From Dongia_A sp964542425 (GTDB lineage: Bacteria; Pseudomonadota; Alphaproteobacteria; Dongiales; Dongiaceae), in contig CAZIUB010000056.1 of NCBI GenBank assembly GCA_964542425.1, positions 1 to 46,534 on the forward strand: a stretch of 46,534 bases of DNA. Direction: 5' to 3'. Below, piece after piece: positions 18,408 to 27,471 of the stretch; position 1 is the first letter of the stretch; every line of letters starts with the position of its first letter. Both the position numbers and the translations under genes were made by a program. A model generated the notes under the pieces. The model was not told where the DNA came from and ran no database searches. It saw nothing but the letters and a program-made list of their open reading frames with translations.

Positions 18408-19292
18408 ATGATTCGGGTGCATTGCCTCCATCAACATCGGGCGATTCTGGGCGAAGGGCCGATCTGGCGTGGGCGCGAACCTGCGCTTTACTGGATCGAT
18501 CTGCGCGCGCCGGCGATCCATCGCTTCGATCCGGCCAAGGGCGCCCTTGACCAAGTGCCGGCCAAGCTCGGCGGGCGCATCGGCGGCATGGTCTTCACCA
18601 GGGATGGAAGGATGGCCATCGTCGACAATTCCGGCCTGCATGTCCTGGACCCGGAGCGCCATCGCCGGCGGTTCCTGGGCCATCCCGATTTCGAGGCGCC
18701 GGATAATTGCTTCAACGACGCCAAATGCGATTCCCGCGGCCGCCTGTGGTCTGGGGGCGCCGACATCCACGAGGAATTGCCGATTGGGCGATTGTTCGTC
18801 TTCGACGCCTCGGGGAGAGGAAAAGCGATCGACCAGGGGTTCATCTGTTCCAACGGCCCCGCCTTTTCGCCAGATGGAAGGTACGCCTATTTCACCGATT
18901 CCTACGCGCACGAGATCTGGCGCTACGAGATCGATCCCTCGAGCGGCGAGATCGGGCCGCGCCGGGGCTTCGCCAAAATCGACCCGGCCGATGGCTATCC
19001 CGATGGAATGACGGTCGATGGCGAGGGCTGCCTGTGGAACGCGCATTGGGACGGCTGGCGCGTCACCTGCTATCGGCCGGACGGCAAGATCGAGCGGGTG
19101 CTGGAGGTGCCGGTGCCCAAGCCGACCGCGATCGCTTTCGGCGGCAGCGACATGAAGCGCCTGTTCATCACCACCGCCTCGATCGGCATGAACGAGGCGC
19201 AACTGGCGGAGGCACCCTGGTCCGGCTGCCTGCTGGCTTGCGACCTGGACGTGGCCGGATTGCCCGATTCGGATTACGTGCTGGAGGTTTGA
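18408..19292 (+). CDS. SMP-30/gluconolactonase/LRE family sugar-lactone hydrolase
   Basis: This 294-residue six-bladed beta-propeller protein carries the divalent-metal ligands of the family: E16 in LGEGPIW, N149 in CSNGPAF and D199 in YPDGMTVD. N103 in CFNDAKCD is the substrate-side Asn. Length matches typical members. The likely reaction is hydrolysis of an aldonolactone in a sugar-acid pathway (for example arabinono- or xylonolactone); the exact sugar is not determined. It stands alone on the plus strand, 86 nt after repeat copy A. No dehydrogenase or dehydratase of a sugar pathway is next to it. Confidence 0.9.
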   Translation: MIRVHCLHQHRAILGEGPIWRGREPALYWIDLRAPAIHRFDPAKGALDQVPAKLGGRIGGMVFTRDGRMAIVDNSGLHVLDPERHRRRFLGHPDFEAPDNCFNDAKCDSRGRLWSGGADIHEELPIGRLFVFDASGRGKAIDQGFICSNGPAFSPDGRYAYFTDSYAHEIWRYEIDPSSGEIGPRRGFAKIDPADGYPDGMTVDGEGCLWNAHWDGWRVTCYRPDGKIERVLEVPVPKPTAIAFGGSDMKRLFITTASIGMNEAQLAEAPWSGCLLACDLDVAGLPDSDYVLEV

Positions 19293-19326
19293 TCCTGCAA
19301 CTGCCGTCGGCCTGCTATCGGGGGAA

Positions 19327-19956
19327 TCACCGCGCCGCCACTGAGTGAGCAGAATTCGACGCAGCCAGCGCTGGATTCCCGATCATCAGAAAAGCCGGTA
19401 TCGGCAGCACGTAGCAAACTGCGCCGATGGCGATCGTGACATGAATGCCGAATGACATGCTGCAAGCCACCGCGACCGATCCAGCGACCACGCCAGCGGC
19501 GCCGTTCAAGCCCCAAAACCATGGCGCCGGCCGGCTGTCCAAAGCGCTGACAATCCGCATGCCCGCCGGGAAGCCGAAACCCATTAGGAAACCCGCGGCC
19601 GCAATCGCCGCTATCACGATCATTGCTCTCACCGAGATCTCGGCGCTTTCGAACGCATGAAGCGCATCCGACAGCCATACCGGCAGCAGGGCAAGGTACC
19701 CGGCGGTAATTGTTGCCCAAGACATGAATTTCCCTCTGGTATTCAAGACGATGCGAGTGGATGCCAGGCTGCCGGCACCGGGGGCAAGAATCACCGTGAA
19801 TAGCACGATGCTCAGCGAATAACTCGGATGACCTAGAAAGTCGCTCATCCGCTGCAGCAGGCCGATCTCGACCAATGAGTTTGTGGGCCGATTCACCTGA
19901 CAGCCCGTACCCTTGCAGGATACGTGTCTCACGGGATCGGACCACCAGATTGCCAA
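19327..19956 (-). pseudogene. C-terminal fragment of a spermidine-synthase-like multi-spanning membrane protein
   Basis: The frame holds about five hydrophobic spans. Segments typical of the membrane half of large bacterial spermidine-synthase-like proteins are present: VEIGLLQRMSDFLGHPSYSLSIVLF, MGFGFPAGMRIV, PWFWGLNGAAGVVAGS. Those proteins normally have several hundred residues before this point, including the methyltransferase-like domain. Here the homologous part starts abruptly around the SLVEIGLLQR segment (about 19880), and the residues before it look unrelated. No ribosome-binding site or convincing start is seen, so I read it as a 5'-truncated remnant rather than a working gene. Confidence 0.6.
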
Positions 19957-20159
19957 AACCGCCTTGCCGTATCGATCTTGCTCCCGGCAGTCGAATTAAT
20001 TAATACGATTGTGCCAATTGCCCGCTTGTTTGCAACATGGCGCCGGGCCATTTGCCATATTTGGATTGCGCCCTGGGCGCCTGAAGTCACCCAAGCCAAG
20101 CGCGCTCCGGCCATTATTGGGGAGTGGAAAGTCCCGCCGGCGCGGCTATGATCGCCGCC

Positions 20160-20894
20160 ATGAGCTCGGAACGCCGCCTGGCCATCGTCGAGGATGATCC
20201 GGTTTTTGCCCAGATCCTGGTGCAGAACCTGACCGCGGCCGGATTCCGGGCGGCCTTGTACTATACGCCCGAGGCGGCCCTGGCCGCGATCGAGGATTTA
20301 AGGGCCTCGCACTTGTTGATCCTCGATTGGCGGCTGCCCGGGATGACGGGCGTCGAACTGCTGCAGCGCCTGCGCTCGCTTGGCTGCCTGACCCAGGGGC
20401 TGCTGCTGACCTCGCACGACGACGTGTTCTTCGAGGAATCGGCGCTGGCCGCGGGCGCGGTCGATTTCATCGCCAAGACCCGCAGTTTCGGCGTCATCCT
20501 GCGACGCATCGAACTGGTTCTTTCCGGCAGCCGGGTCGAGCCGGAGGCGGCGGCCCGGCCGTTCCGGCGTGGGGCCCTGCGCGTCGAGCCAGCAAGCCAC
20601 CGAGCCACCTGGTCGGGCCGGCCGGTGGCACTCACGCTCGGGGAGTTTCGGGTGACCGAGCGGCTGGCCCGCGCCGATGGCGATGTCAGCTATCGGCAGC
20701 TCTATGACGTGCTGAAGGGGGAAAGCATCGTCGCCGGATCGGGGCCGGAGGGTTTCCGCGCCAATGTTCGGACTCTGATGAAGCGCATCCGCCAGAAATT
20801 CCAGGAGGTGGATCCGGATTTCGAGGCGATCGAATCGGTGCCGGGCTTCGGCTATCGCTGGTTTGGAGTGGATGCAAGTGGCGATCAAGTCTAG
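20160..20894 (+). CDS. Response regulator, OmpR/ChvI-like (receiver plus winged helix)
   Basis: This two-component response regulator is about 244 residues long. Receiver domain (1-120): acidic pair E11/D12, phospho-acceptor D56 in LLILDWRLPG, and the conserved Lys in VDFIAKTRSF. The C-terminal DNA-binding domain (about 145-240) is OmpR-like, with LTLGEFRVTERLARADG, VRTLMKRIRQKF and the wing end VPGFGYRWFG. An ATG at 20148 would add four residues; neither start has a good ribosome-binding site. It overlaps the histidine-kinase gene by about 23 nt, so the two form one operon. The pair resembles ChvI/ChvG or ExoR-linked systems; the signal is unknown. Confidence 0.9.
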   Translation: MSSERRLAIVEDDPVFAQILVQNLTAAGFRAALYYTPEAALAAIEDLRASHLLILDWRLPGMTGVELLQRLRSLGCLTQGLLLTSHDDVFFEESALAAGAVDFIAKTRSFGVILRRIELVLSGSRVEPEAAARPFRRGALRVEPASHRATWSGRPVALTLGEFRVTERLARADGDVSYRQLYDVLKGESIVAGSGPEGFRANVRTLMKRIRQKFQEVDPDFEAIESVPGFGYRWFGVDASGDQV

Positions 20895-22368
20895 GCGCCT
20901 GACGACGTCGGTTACGCTCAAGCTTCTCTTCATCCTGGTTGTGTTTCTGGGTGTGCCGCTGCTGATCTACAGCCGCTTTGCCGAAAGCGACAGCCAGCGC
21001 CAGTTCTTGCTGATCGAGAACCTCCGCTTGCAAGGCCAATTGGCGGCCAGCACCTTACGCCAGGAGATCGCCAACGCCGGCACGAATGCCGCCAGCGACA
21101 CCCAGGCCCTGATCGATCGACTGAACTTGAGTCGGATCAGGGTTCGCCTGCTGCTGCGCCCGACCGGATCGGAACAGGTTGTGCTGGCGGCGAGCGGCCC
21201 GGCCGTGTCGCCGGAAAAGGCGCCCGCGCTGGTGACGGCGCTGCTCACTATCCCCGAACTGTCAAGCATGACCGTGAATTGCGTCGGCGCGCTTGGCGAC
21301 ATTGTAACGGTTGCCATTCCAGGCGAAAAATCGGAACTGATCCTGTCGTTGTCCGGCATCTTCACCAAGCACGGATGCTGGGTGGTGGTCATCGGCGTGG
21401 TCGCGAATGATCCGGAGCTGTCGGCATTGGTGATTCCTTTCCTCAAGACCGCCGAGGTTCAATTCGCGATCGTTATCTACATGTTCATGGCTTTCGTCGC
21501 CACTTGGGTCGGTGGATCGATCTGGGGCTCGTTGCGCAGCTTCGCGATGCTCGCGACAAAGCTCAGCAACAAGGGCGCGAGCGAGACAACGAAATTCGTC
21601 GAGGTGACGCCGGTCAGGGAGTTGCGGCCGATTGCCGCCGCCATCGATCGGCTGGTGGAGACCATGGGCCGCGCGGCCGAGGCCATCCGCGAGGCTTCGG
21701 AGGAAAACGCCCACGCCTTGAAAGGCGCCGTGGCGGCGATTCGCCAGGCAATCGAGCCGCTGAGATCGGGCCTGTCCGAGGGCCGTGACGAGGCCGTGCA
21801 AGTGGTCGAACGGTCGCTAACCAAGTTGGACGGGTTGATCGCGGCCACGCGCCGGAGCGAGCAGGATCTGGCGGCGACGATCAGCGAGGGCCAACGTCCG
21901 ATCGATCTGGGCGAATTGGTGCGCAATTCGGTGAGGGCGTTCGCCGAACAGCAGATCGAGGCCGAATCCCCGCGCCTTGCCTGCGACACCGCGCCCAATC
22001 TTCGGGTCATGGGCAGCGAGGAGACGATCGAGACCATCGTTGAAAACCTGATTGACAACGCGGTCGGATTTGCCCCACCGCGCTCGACCGTCCGGGTCGC
22101 GCTCACCCGCCATGGCCAGAACGCCAGATTGACGATCGAAGATGGAGGGCCGGGCGTGGCTCCGGAATTTCTGGATTCGATCTTTGATCGACATTTCTCG
22201 ACCCGCCTTTCGACCGATTCCGAGGTCGGAGCGCGCCATTATGGATTGGGTCTGGCGATTGTGCGGCGCAACGTTGCCTTGCTTGGCGGTTCGTTCTTCG
22301 CCCAGAACCTGGCGCAAGGTGGATTCCGCGTCACCGTCGATCTGCCACTGATGAGCGGCAAGGCCTGA
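20872..22368 (+). CDS. Sensor histidine kinase, ChvG-like
   Basis: This inner-membrane sensor kinase of about 498 residues has a first span about residues 15-33, a periplasmic domain of about 165 residues, and a second span about 203-225. A HAMP-like linker and dimerisation domain with phospho-acceptor His281 in ENAHALKG follow. The ATPase domain has the N-box ENLIDNAV, G1 IEDGGPGV and G2 YGLGLAIVRR. The H-box reads HALKG rather than the common HELKTP, and the conserved Pro is absent. I chose the ATG at 20872 (GGAG just upstream); GTG 20878 is the alternative. It is encoded with the overlapping response regulator. Confidence 0.9.
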   Translation: MQVAIKSRRLTTSVTLKLLFILVVFLGVPLLIYSRFAESDSQRQFLLIENLRLQGQLAASTLRQEIANAGTNAASDTQALIDRLNLSRIRVRLLLRPTGSEQVVLAASGPAVSPEKAPALVTALLTIPELSSMTVNCVGALGDIVTVAIPGEKSELILSLSGIFTKHGCWVVVIGVVANDPELSALVIPFLKTAEVQFAIVIYMFMAFVATWVGGSIWGSLRSFAMLATKLSNKGASETTKFVEVTPVRELRPIAAAIDRLVETMGRAAEAIREASEENAHALKGAVAAIRQAIEPLRSGLSEGRDEAVQVVERSLTKLDGLIAATRRSEQDLAATISEGQRPIDLGELVRNSVRAFAEQQIEAESPRLACDTAPNLRVMGSEETIETIVENLIDNAVGFAPPRSTVRVALTRHGQNARLTIEDGGPGVAPEFLDSIFDRHFSTRLSTDSEVGARHYGLGLAIVRRNVALLGGSFFAQNLAQGGFRVTVDLPLMSGKA

Positions 22369-22496
22369 GTACCCGCATTCGTGAGGCTGGCTGGTTCGAG
22401 CCGACATGACACCGCCAGTACACGCTGGCGGGTACTGGAGTTTGGCAACATGGGGCTCGAATCGTGGCAGCACCGGAGTGTTTCGTGCATCAAGCA
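22369..22496. repeat. About 128-bp structured intergenic repeat, copy B
   Basis: This is the counterpart of 18193-18321. It begins GTACCCGC, pairs with GCGGGTAC (22429-22436), then continues with AACATG, TCGTGG, AGCACCGG and GTGCAT blocks in the same order. Identity is partial (by eye well over half the positions) but length is conserved within one base. It sits directly after the kinase stop codon. Confidence 0.55.
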
Positions 22497-22512
22497 CTCG
22501 CGAAAGTTGGAA

Positions 22513-22540
22513 TTAGGCGGGCGGCCTCATGCAATATAAT
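22513..22540 (+). promoter_or_regulatory. Candidate sigma-70 type promoter
   Basis: A perfect TATAAT (22535-22540) lies 16 nt after a weak TTAGGC -35 box, in an otherwise GC-rich gap. It would drive the non-coding transcript ending at the hairpin 22722-22756. The -35 box is poor. Confidence 0.35.
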
Positions 22541-22604
22541 TGACGCCGCGATGTCACAGATTTGAATTGTCGGTTTTGGCGCGAAACACACTACATAATA
22601 GGCA

Positions 22605-22756
22605 TCGATCTTTCGGATCTTCGTCCTCACGCTCCTGAACTATCGTGCGTTTGCGCGGATGCCTTTAAGGGCTTGGTTCTTGAACGAGGGTCCGGACCCG
22701 GAAGAGGGAACGAAGCAACCTCGAGCAGCCGTGCAAACGGCTGCTCGTTTCTTTTT
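22605..22756 (+). ncRNA. Candidate small RNA ending in a strong terminator
   Basis: There is no coding frame here, but the sequence is rich in self-complementarity. GGGTCCGGACCC is a perfect palindrome at about 22688-22699. A CGAGG block at about 22685 can pair with CCTCG before the terminator stem. The segment ends in a textbook intrinsic terminator. The downstream soxB gene begins about 160 nt later, so the RNA could be free-standing or a leader. I do not recognise an Rfam family; the 5' end is a guess. Confidence 0.4.
22722..22756 (+). terminator. Rho-independent terminator
   Basis: The stem CGAGCAGCCG pairs perfectly with CGGCTGCTCG around a 6-nt loop, followed by TTTCTTTTT. No coding gene ends nearby (the kinase stops 350 nt upstream), so it must end a non-coding transcript or attenuate one entering soxB. 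Confidence 0.8.
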
Positions 22757-22917
22757 GGGCGCGGATGGCTCGGGTATGGCACAAGGGAAGCGCCGTCCTC
22801 GGCACCTCGCACAATTGAAAAACGACCGGCGGGCATGAACCCCTAACATCGCGCCAGTTAATTTTCGAAGGGACGCCGACCTGTTGTTGACAGGACGGCC
22901 GCCCCCCTATTCCATGA

Positions 22918-24213
22918 ATGTCCCTAGTTTGTCATCCAGATTCGGTTCCGCGCTTGTCCGACCGCTATTCCGCGCTTGCCCTGGCCCGGCATGCAATGTC
23001 ACCCGATTTGCCTTGGCCCAGGGCCTGGAAGTCGCCGGAGCCCAAGCGCGCCTATGACGTGGTGCTCGTGGGCGGCGGTGGTCACGGCCTGGCCACCGCC
23101 TATTATCTGGCCGCCAACCATGGCATCGCCAATGTCGCGGTGATCGAGCGCTCGTATATCGGTTCCGGCAATGTCGGGCGCAATACGACGCTGATCCGCT
23201 CCAATTACATGATCGGCGGCAACACCGCCTTTTTTGAGTTTTCCTTGAAACTTTGGGAAGGATTGTCGCACGCGCTCAACTTCAACCTGATGGTGTCGCA
23301 GCGCGGCCAGATTTGGCTCGCGCATGGGCCGGTGCAACTCGACACGCTGGCCAGGCGCGGCAACATCATGCGCCTCAATGGCATCGATGCCGAGTTGTTG
23401 GATCGCGGCGAGGTCATGCGATTGCTGCCCTTTCTCGACTATTCCGGGGATGTCCGATTTCCGATCTGGGGCGGCCTGATGCAGCGCCGCGCCGGCACCG
23501 TCCGCCACGACGCCGTGGCTTGGGGCTATGCGCGCGCCGCCGACCGGCTGGGCGTGGACATCATCGAGAATTGCGAGGTGACTGGTTTCGTCGTCGAGGG
23601 AGGCCGCGCCATCGGGATCGAGACCACGCGCGGCCGCATCGCAACGGCCAAGATCGGCATCGCGGTCGCCGGCCATTCCAGCCACGTCGCGGCGATGGCG
23701 GGACTGCGCCTGCCGGTCGAAAGCCACATTCTGCAGGCCTTCGTCTCCGAGCCGATCAAACCCCTGGTCGATCACGTCATCTCCTTTGGCGCCGAGCTCT
23801 TCTACATTTCGCAATCCGACAAGGGCGGGCTGGTGTTCGGCGGGCACATCGACGGCTTCAATACCTACACCCAGCGCGGCCAGTTCCCGAAGGTGCAAAA
23901 TATCGCCGAATGCGCGGTCGCGTTGATGCCGTGCATCTCGCGCCTCAGGCTGCTGCGCCATTGGGGCGGCATCCAGGACATGACGCCGGACGGTTCGCCT
24001 TTCATTTGCCGGACGCCAATCGGCAATCTCTATCTGAACGGAGGCTGGTGCTATCAGGGTTTCAAGGCGACGCCGGCCTCGGGCTGGACCTTTGCCCATA
24101 CCATCGCCCATGACGATGAGCATCCGCTCAACCGCTGCTATTCGCTCGATCGGTTCCGCGACGGCGCCGAATTGGACGAGCACGGTCACGGCAATTGGAC
24201 CTACAAACAATAA
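22918..24213 (+). CDS. soxB: Sarcosine oxidase beta subunit
   Basis: This flavoprotein subunit of heterotetrameric sarcosine oxidase carries the covalent-FMN/FAD active site that demethylates sarcosine to glycine. It shows the family opening (DRYSALALARHAM, WPRAWKSPEPK), the dinucleotide-binding motif VVLVGGGGHGLATAYYLA, and the conserved RNTTLIRSNYM segment. A C-terminal GGWCYQGFKATPASG completes the FAD site. With the ATG at 22918 it has 431 residues; a TTG at 22954 would give about 419, closer to the usual N-terminus. It heads soxBDAG. The neighbouring plus-strand order B-D-A-G is the canonical one. Confidence 0.95.
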   Translation: MSLVCHPDSVPRLSDRYSALALARHAMSPDLPWPRAWKSPEPKRAYDVVLVGGGGHGLATAYYLAANHGIANVAVIERSYIGSGNVGRNTTLIRSNYMIGGNTAFFEFSLKLWEGLSHALNFNLMVSQRGQIWLAHGPVQLDTLARRGNIMRLNGIDAELLDRGEVMRLLPFLDYSGDVRFPIWGGLMQRRAGTVRHDAVAWGYARAADRLGVDIIENCEVTGFVVEGGRAIGIETTRGRIATAKIGIAVAGHSSHVAAMAGLRLPVESHILQAFVSEPIKPLVDHVISFGAELFYISQSDKGGLVFGGHIDGFNTYTQRGQFPKVQNIAECAVALMPCISRLRLLRHWGGIQDMTPDGSPFICRTPIGNLYLNGGWCYQGFKATPASGWTFAHTIAHDDEHPLNRCYSLDRFRDGAELDEHGHGNWTYKQ

Positions 24214-24223
24214 GGCGCGATCA

Positions 24224-24496
24224 ATGCTGCGGATCCCATGCCCCTGGTGCGGCGAACGCGACTACACCGAATTCCGCTATGGTGGCGATGCCGGCAAGAA
24301 GCGCCCCGACCATATCGAGGCCGACGCCGCGGCCTGGCATGATTACGTGTTTCTGTTCGACAACCCGAAAGGCGCGCACCGGGAATTCTGGCAGCACGTG
24401 TTGGGCTGCCGGCAATGGTTGGTGCTGGATCGCGACACCGCGCGCAACCTGGCCGGTCGATCCAGGTCGGCGCGCGATTTGGCGAAATCATCATGA
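24224..24496 (+). CDS. soxD: Sarcosine oxidase delta subunit
   Basis: This small zinc-binding subunit of 90 residues starts MLRIPCPWCGERDYTEF with the CPxCG zinc-ligand pair at C6/C9. It contains RYGGDAGKKRP, the WHDYVFLFDNPKG segment and a later Cys in HVLGCRQW, all characteristic. Its stop overlaps the soxA start as ATGA. The C-terminal tail after LVLDRDT is typical of the family, where it packs in the complex. Confidence 0.93.
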   Translation: MLRIPCPWCGERDYTEFRYGGDAGKKRPDHIEADAAAWHDYVFLFDNPKGAHREFWQHVLGCRQWLVLDRDTARNLAGRSRSARDLAKSS

Positions 24497-27471
24497 CCGG
24501 AGCACAGCCTCGCCGCCTGCAAGAAGGTGGCCGAATCGACCGGGCGAGGCCGCTATCCTTCGTCTACGACGGTCGTGCGCTCTCGGGCTATGCCGGCGAC
24601 ACCCTGGCCTCGGCGCTGCTGGGCGCCGGTATTCGGCTGGTGGCGCGCGGCTTCAAGTACCACCGGCCGCGGGGAATTCTGTCGGCCGGGGCCGAGGAAC
24701 CGAACGCGTTGTTCACCCTGGGCGAGGGTGCGCGCACCGAACCGAACATGCCGGGCACGATGACCGACCTCATCGATGGGCTGGTGGCGCGGTCGCAGAA
24801 TGCTTGGCCTTCGGTCGATTTCGATCTGATGGCGATCAACAGCCTGTTCTCGCCGCTCTTACAGGCGGGATTCTATTACAAGACCTTCATGGGTCCGACC
24901 AAGCGCGCGTGGATGGCCTACGAGCCGTTCATTCGGCGCGCCGCGGGCTTGGGTCGTGCCACGCGCGAGCCCGATCCCGACCGTTACGAGACAAGGCATG
25001 CCTTCGCCGATGTGCTGGTCGTGGGCGGCGGGCCGGCGGGACTTTCGGCGGCGCTGGCGGCGGCGCGCGGGGCCTTGCGGGTCGTGCTGGTGGACGAGGA
25101 CCGGGAACTGGGCGGGGCGCTGCTGGCCGAAAATGCACCCGAAATAGAGGTTTGGAGAATGGCGGTTGTGGGGGAGCTCGCGAGCCTGGAAAACGTCACT
25201 TGTCTCACCCGCGCTACCGCGCTGGGGCTCTATGATTCCAACATGGCCGCGATCGTCGAACGGCGTGATCGCCTTGCCCCCGACCCGGCCAAGGGCGAGG
25301 CCCGGCAGATCGTGACCACGCTCAGGGCGCGATCGATCGTGCTGGCGACCGGGGCCATCGAACGGCCACTGGTTTTTTCCAATAACGACCGGCCGGGCGT
25401 GATGCTGGCCCAGGCGGCGCGATCCTATCTCAACCGCCATGCGGTCATGTGTGGACAAAATGTGATCGTCGCCGCCACCAATGACGGCGCCTGGAGCGCA
25501 GCTCTCGATCTGGCGCGCGCCGGCGCCCGCGTGACCATTGTCGATTCGCGAGGCCAAGCAGGACAGGCACTCGGCAGGCAAGCGGCGGAGGCAGGGGTGG
25601 AAGTCCTGATGGGCATGGCGGTGATCGAAATCCATGGCCATCGCCAGGTTCGGGCGGCGGAACTGGCGCCGGTCGGCAATAGAAGCGCCAAGCCCACGAT
25701 CCGCGAATGCGACCTGGTTTGCATGTCGGGCGGCTGGTCGCCGGTCGTGCACCTGGCCTCCCATGGCGGGGTCAAGCCGCGCTATGACGCGATGCGAGCC
25801 TGCTTTGTGCCGGGTGAGGCCGGTCCGGGGCAGTTTCACGCCGGCGCGATCAATGGCGACCCACGCCTGAGCGAGGCGATCCGGCAAGGCGCGCTGGCGG
25901 GAAAGCGCGCGGCCGAGTTCGCGGGAAAACGCGCGGGCGATGGCCCGCCCATCATCGCCATCGACGCGGAGGAATTCGCGGCGCCGGCCAATTCCCTGTG
26001 GCGGGCGCCACGAAAGGGGCGCGGCAAGGCCTTCGTCGATTTCCAGAACGATGTCACCGATCGCGATCTCGATGTCGCGCACCAGGAAGGATATCAGTCG
26101 GTCGAGCATCTGAAGCGCTACACCACCCAGGGCATGGGCACCGATCAGGGCAAGACCAGCAACGTGAACGCGCTGGCGCTGATGGCGTCCTTGCGCGAGG
26201 CAACGATCGCGGAGGTCGGCACCACGACGTTCCGGCCGCCCTATACGCCGGTCGCGATCGGCGCCATCGCGGGCCGCGGCGTCGGGCATCATTTCCGTCC
26301 CATTCGCCGCTCGCCGCTGCACGATTGGCATCTGGAGCATGGCGCCGAGATGATCGAGGCCGGCCCTTGGCTGCGCGCCTGGTTCTATCGCTGGGCCGGC
26401 AACAACGCCGGGGAGGCCTATGTCAAGGAAATGGAATTGGTGCGCCGGGGCGTTGGCCTTGCCGATGTTTCCAGCCTGGGCAAGATCGATGTGCAAGGGC
26501 CCGACGCGGCCGAATTCCTGAATAGGCTCTATGTCAACGGATTTGCCAAGCTCCCAATCGGCAAGGCGCGCTATGGCGTGATGCTGCACGATGACGGGCT
26601 GGTGCTGGACGACGGCACCACCACCCGCCTATCGGAGACGCGGTTTTTCATGACCACGACGACCGCGCAGGCCGGCGAAGTCATGTCTTGGCTCGAATTC
26701 CTGCTGCAAACCGCCTGGACCGACCTCAAGGTCCATGTCACTTCGCTCACCGACGAATGGGCCGGGATGGCGATTTCCGGCCCCAAGGCACGAGAGGCGC
26801 TGGCGCTGGCCCTTCCCGGTGTGGATCTATCGACCGAGCATCTGCCCTATATGGGCGCCCTCGATGTCGATCATGAGGGTGTTGCGCTCCGGCTCATTCG
26901 GCTGAGCTTCTCGGGCGAACTTGCCTATGAAGTTTATTGTCCGGCCGATCACGGGACCGCGCTGTGGCAGCGCATCCTGGATCGCGCGGCGCCGCTCGGC
27001 ATCCGTCCCTACGGGCTGGAGGCGTTGGCGTCGCTGCGCATCGAGAAGGGGCATGTCGCGGGCTTGGAGCTCGACCACCGCAATAATCTGGACGATCTGG
27101 GCCTGGGCAAGATGGCGTCGAGCGCCAAGGCCTATGTCGGCAGGGCGCTTCGCCATCGCCCCGCGACGCGGCCCAGGGAACGCTGGTCGCTCGTGGGCAT
27201 CGAGGCGACAGAGCCAGGGGCGCGCCTTCGCGGCGGCTCGATCCTGTTCGCCATGGGTGACGAGATCAAGGGACACGGGCGGGGCTATATCACCTCGGTC
27301 GCTTACTCGACCGAACTCAAGAAATACATCGCGCTCGGCCTCTATCAAGGCGGGCTCGAACACGAGGGGGCGGAGATTGTGTGCGCCTTTACGCTCAAGA
27401 ACGAGGAGACCCGGGCGCGCATCGTCAGCCCGCATTTCATCGATCGCGAGGGGGTGCGGCTCCATGCTTGA
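24493..27471 (+). CDS. soxA: Sarcosine oxidase alpha subunit
   Basis: This large subunit of 992 residues accepts the one-carbon unit and electrons. Order: an N-terminal 2Fe-2S-like/ubiquitin-like region (SFVYDGRALSGYAGDTLASALL, then GFKYHRPRGILSAG), an NAD/FAD-binding Rossmann domain (VLVVGGGPAGLSAALAAARG, about residues 170-190), and a second pyridine-nucleotide half (FSNNDRPGVMLAQAARSYL). The C-terminal 400 residues are a GcvT-like tetrahydrofolate-binding domain (RRGVGLADVSSLGKIDVQGPDAAEFLN). Length and layout match the family. The start ATG overlaps the soxD stop and the end overlaps the soxG start by 8 nt. Confidence 0.95.
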   Translation: MTGAQPRRLQEGGRIDRARPLSFVYDGRALSGYAGDTLASALLGAGIRLVARGFKYHRPRGILSAGAEEPNALFTLGEGARTEPNMPGTMTDLIDGLVARSQNAWPSVDFDLMAINSLFSPLLQAGFYYKTFMGPTKRAWMAYEPFIRRAAGLGRATREPDPDRYETRHAFADVLVVGGGPAGLSAALAAARGALRVVLVDEDRELGGALLAENAPEIEVWRMAVVGELASLENVTCLTRATALGLYDSNMAAIVERRDRLAPDPAKGEARQIVTTLRARSIVLATGAIERPLVFSNNDRPGVMLAQAARSYLNRHAVMCGQNVIVAATNDGAWSAALDLARAGARVTIVDSRGQAGQALGRQAAEAGVEVLMGMAVIEIHGHRQVRAAELAPVGNRSAKPTIRECDLVCMSGGWSPVVHLASHGGVKPRYDAMRACFVPGEAGPGQFHAGAINGDPRLSEAIRQGALAGKRAAEFAGKRAGDGPPIIAIDAEEFAAPANSLWRAPRKGRGKAFVDFQNDVTDRDLDVAHQEGYQSVEHLKRYTTQGMGTDQGKTSNVNALALMASLREATIAEVGTTTFRPPYTPVAIGAIAGRGVGHHFRPIRRSPLHDWHLEHGAEMIEAGPWLRAWFYRWAGNNAGEAYVKEMELVRRGVGLADVSSLGKIDVQGPDAAEFLNRLYVNGFAKLPIGKARYGVMLHDDGLVLDDGTTTRLSETRFFMTTTTAQAGEVMSWLEFLLQTAWTDLKVHVTSLTDEWAGMAISGPKAREALALALPGVDLSTEHLPYMGALDVDHEGVALRLIRLSFSGELAYEVYCPADHGTALWQRILDRAAPLGIRPYGLEALASLRIEKGHVAGLELDHRNNLDDLGLGKMASSAKAYVGRALRHRPATRPRERWSLVGIEATEPGARLRGGSILFAMGDEIKGHGRGYITSVAYSTELKKYIALGLYQGGLEHEGAEIVCAFTLKNEETRARIVSPHFIDREGVRLHA

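Noticed and set aside
22390..22420. A GGTTCGAGCC block resembling a tRNA T-arm
   Set aside because: The flanking bases do not pair as a T-stem and no acceptor or anticodon arm is present; it belongs to the intergenic repeat.
22680..22740. SRP (4.5S) RNA-like GGAAG...GAAGCA motif in the candidate small RNA
   Set aside because: The order and spacing do not reproduce the conserved SRP loop (no GGTCCGGAAGGAAGCAGCC-type core), so I do not assign it.
24859..26589. A long minus-strand frame opposite soxA, and a similar plus-strand one at 42935-44701 opposite the dehydrogenase
   Set aside because: Both mirror well-supported genes, have biased composition and show no family motifs or ribosome-binding sites.
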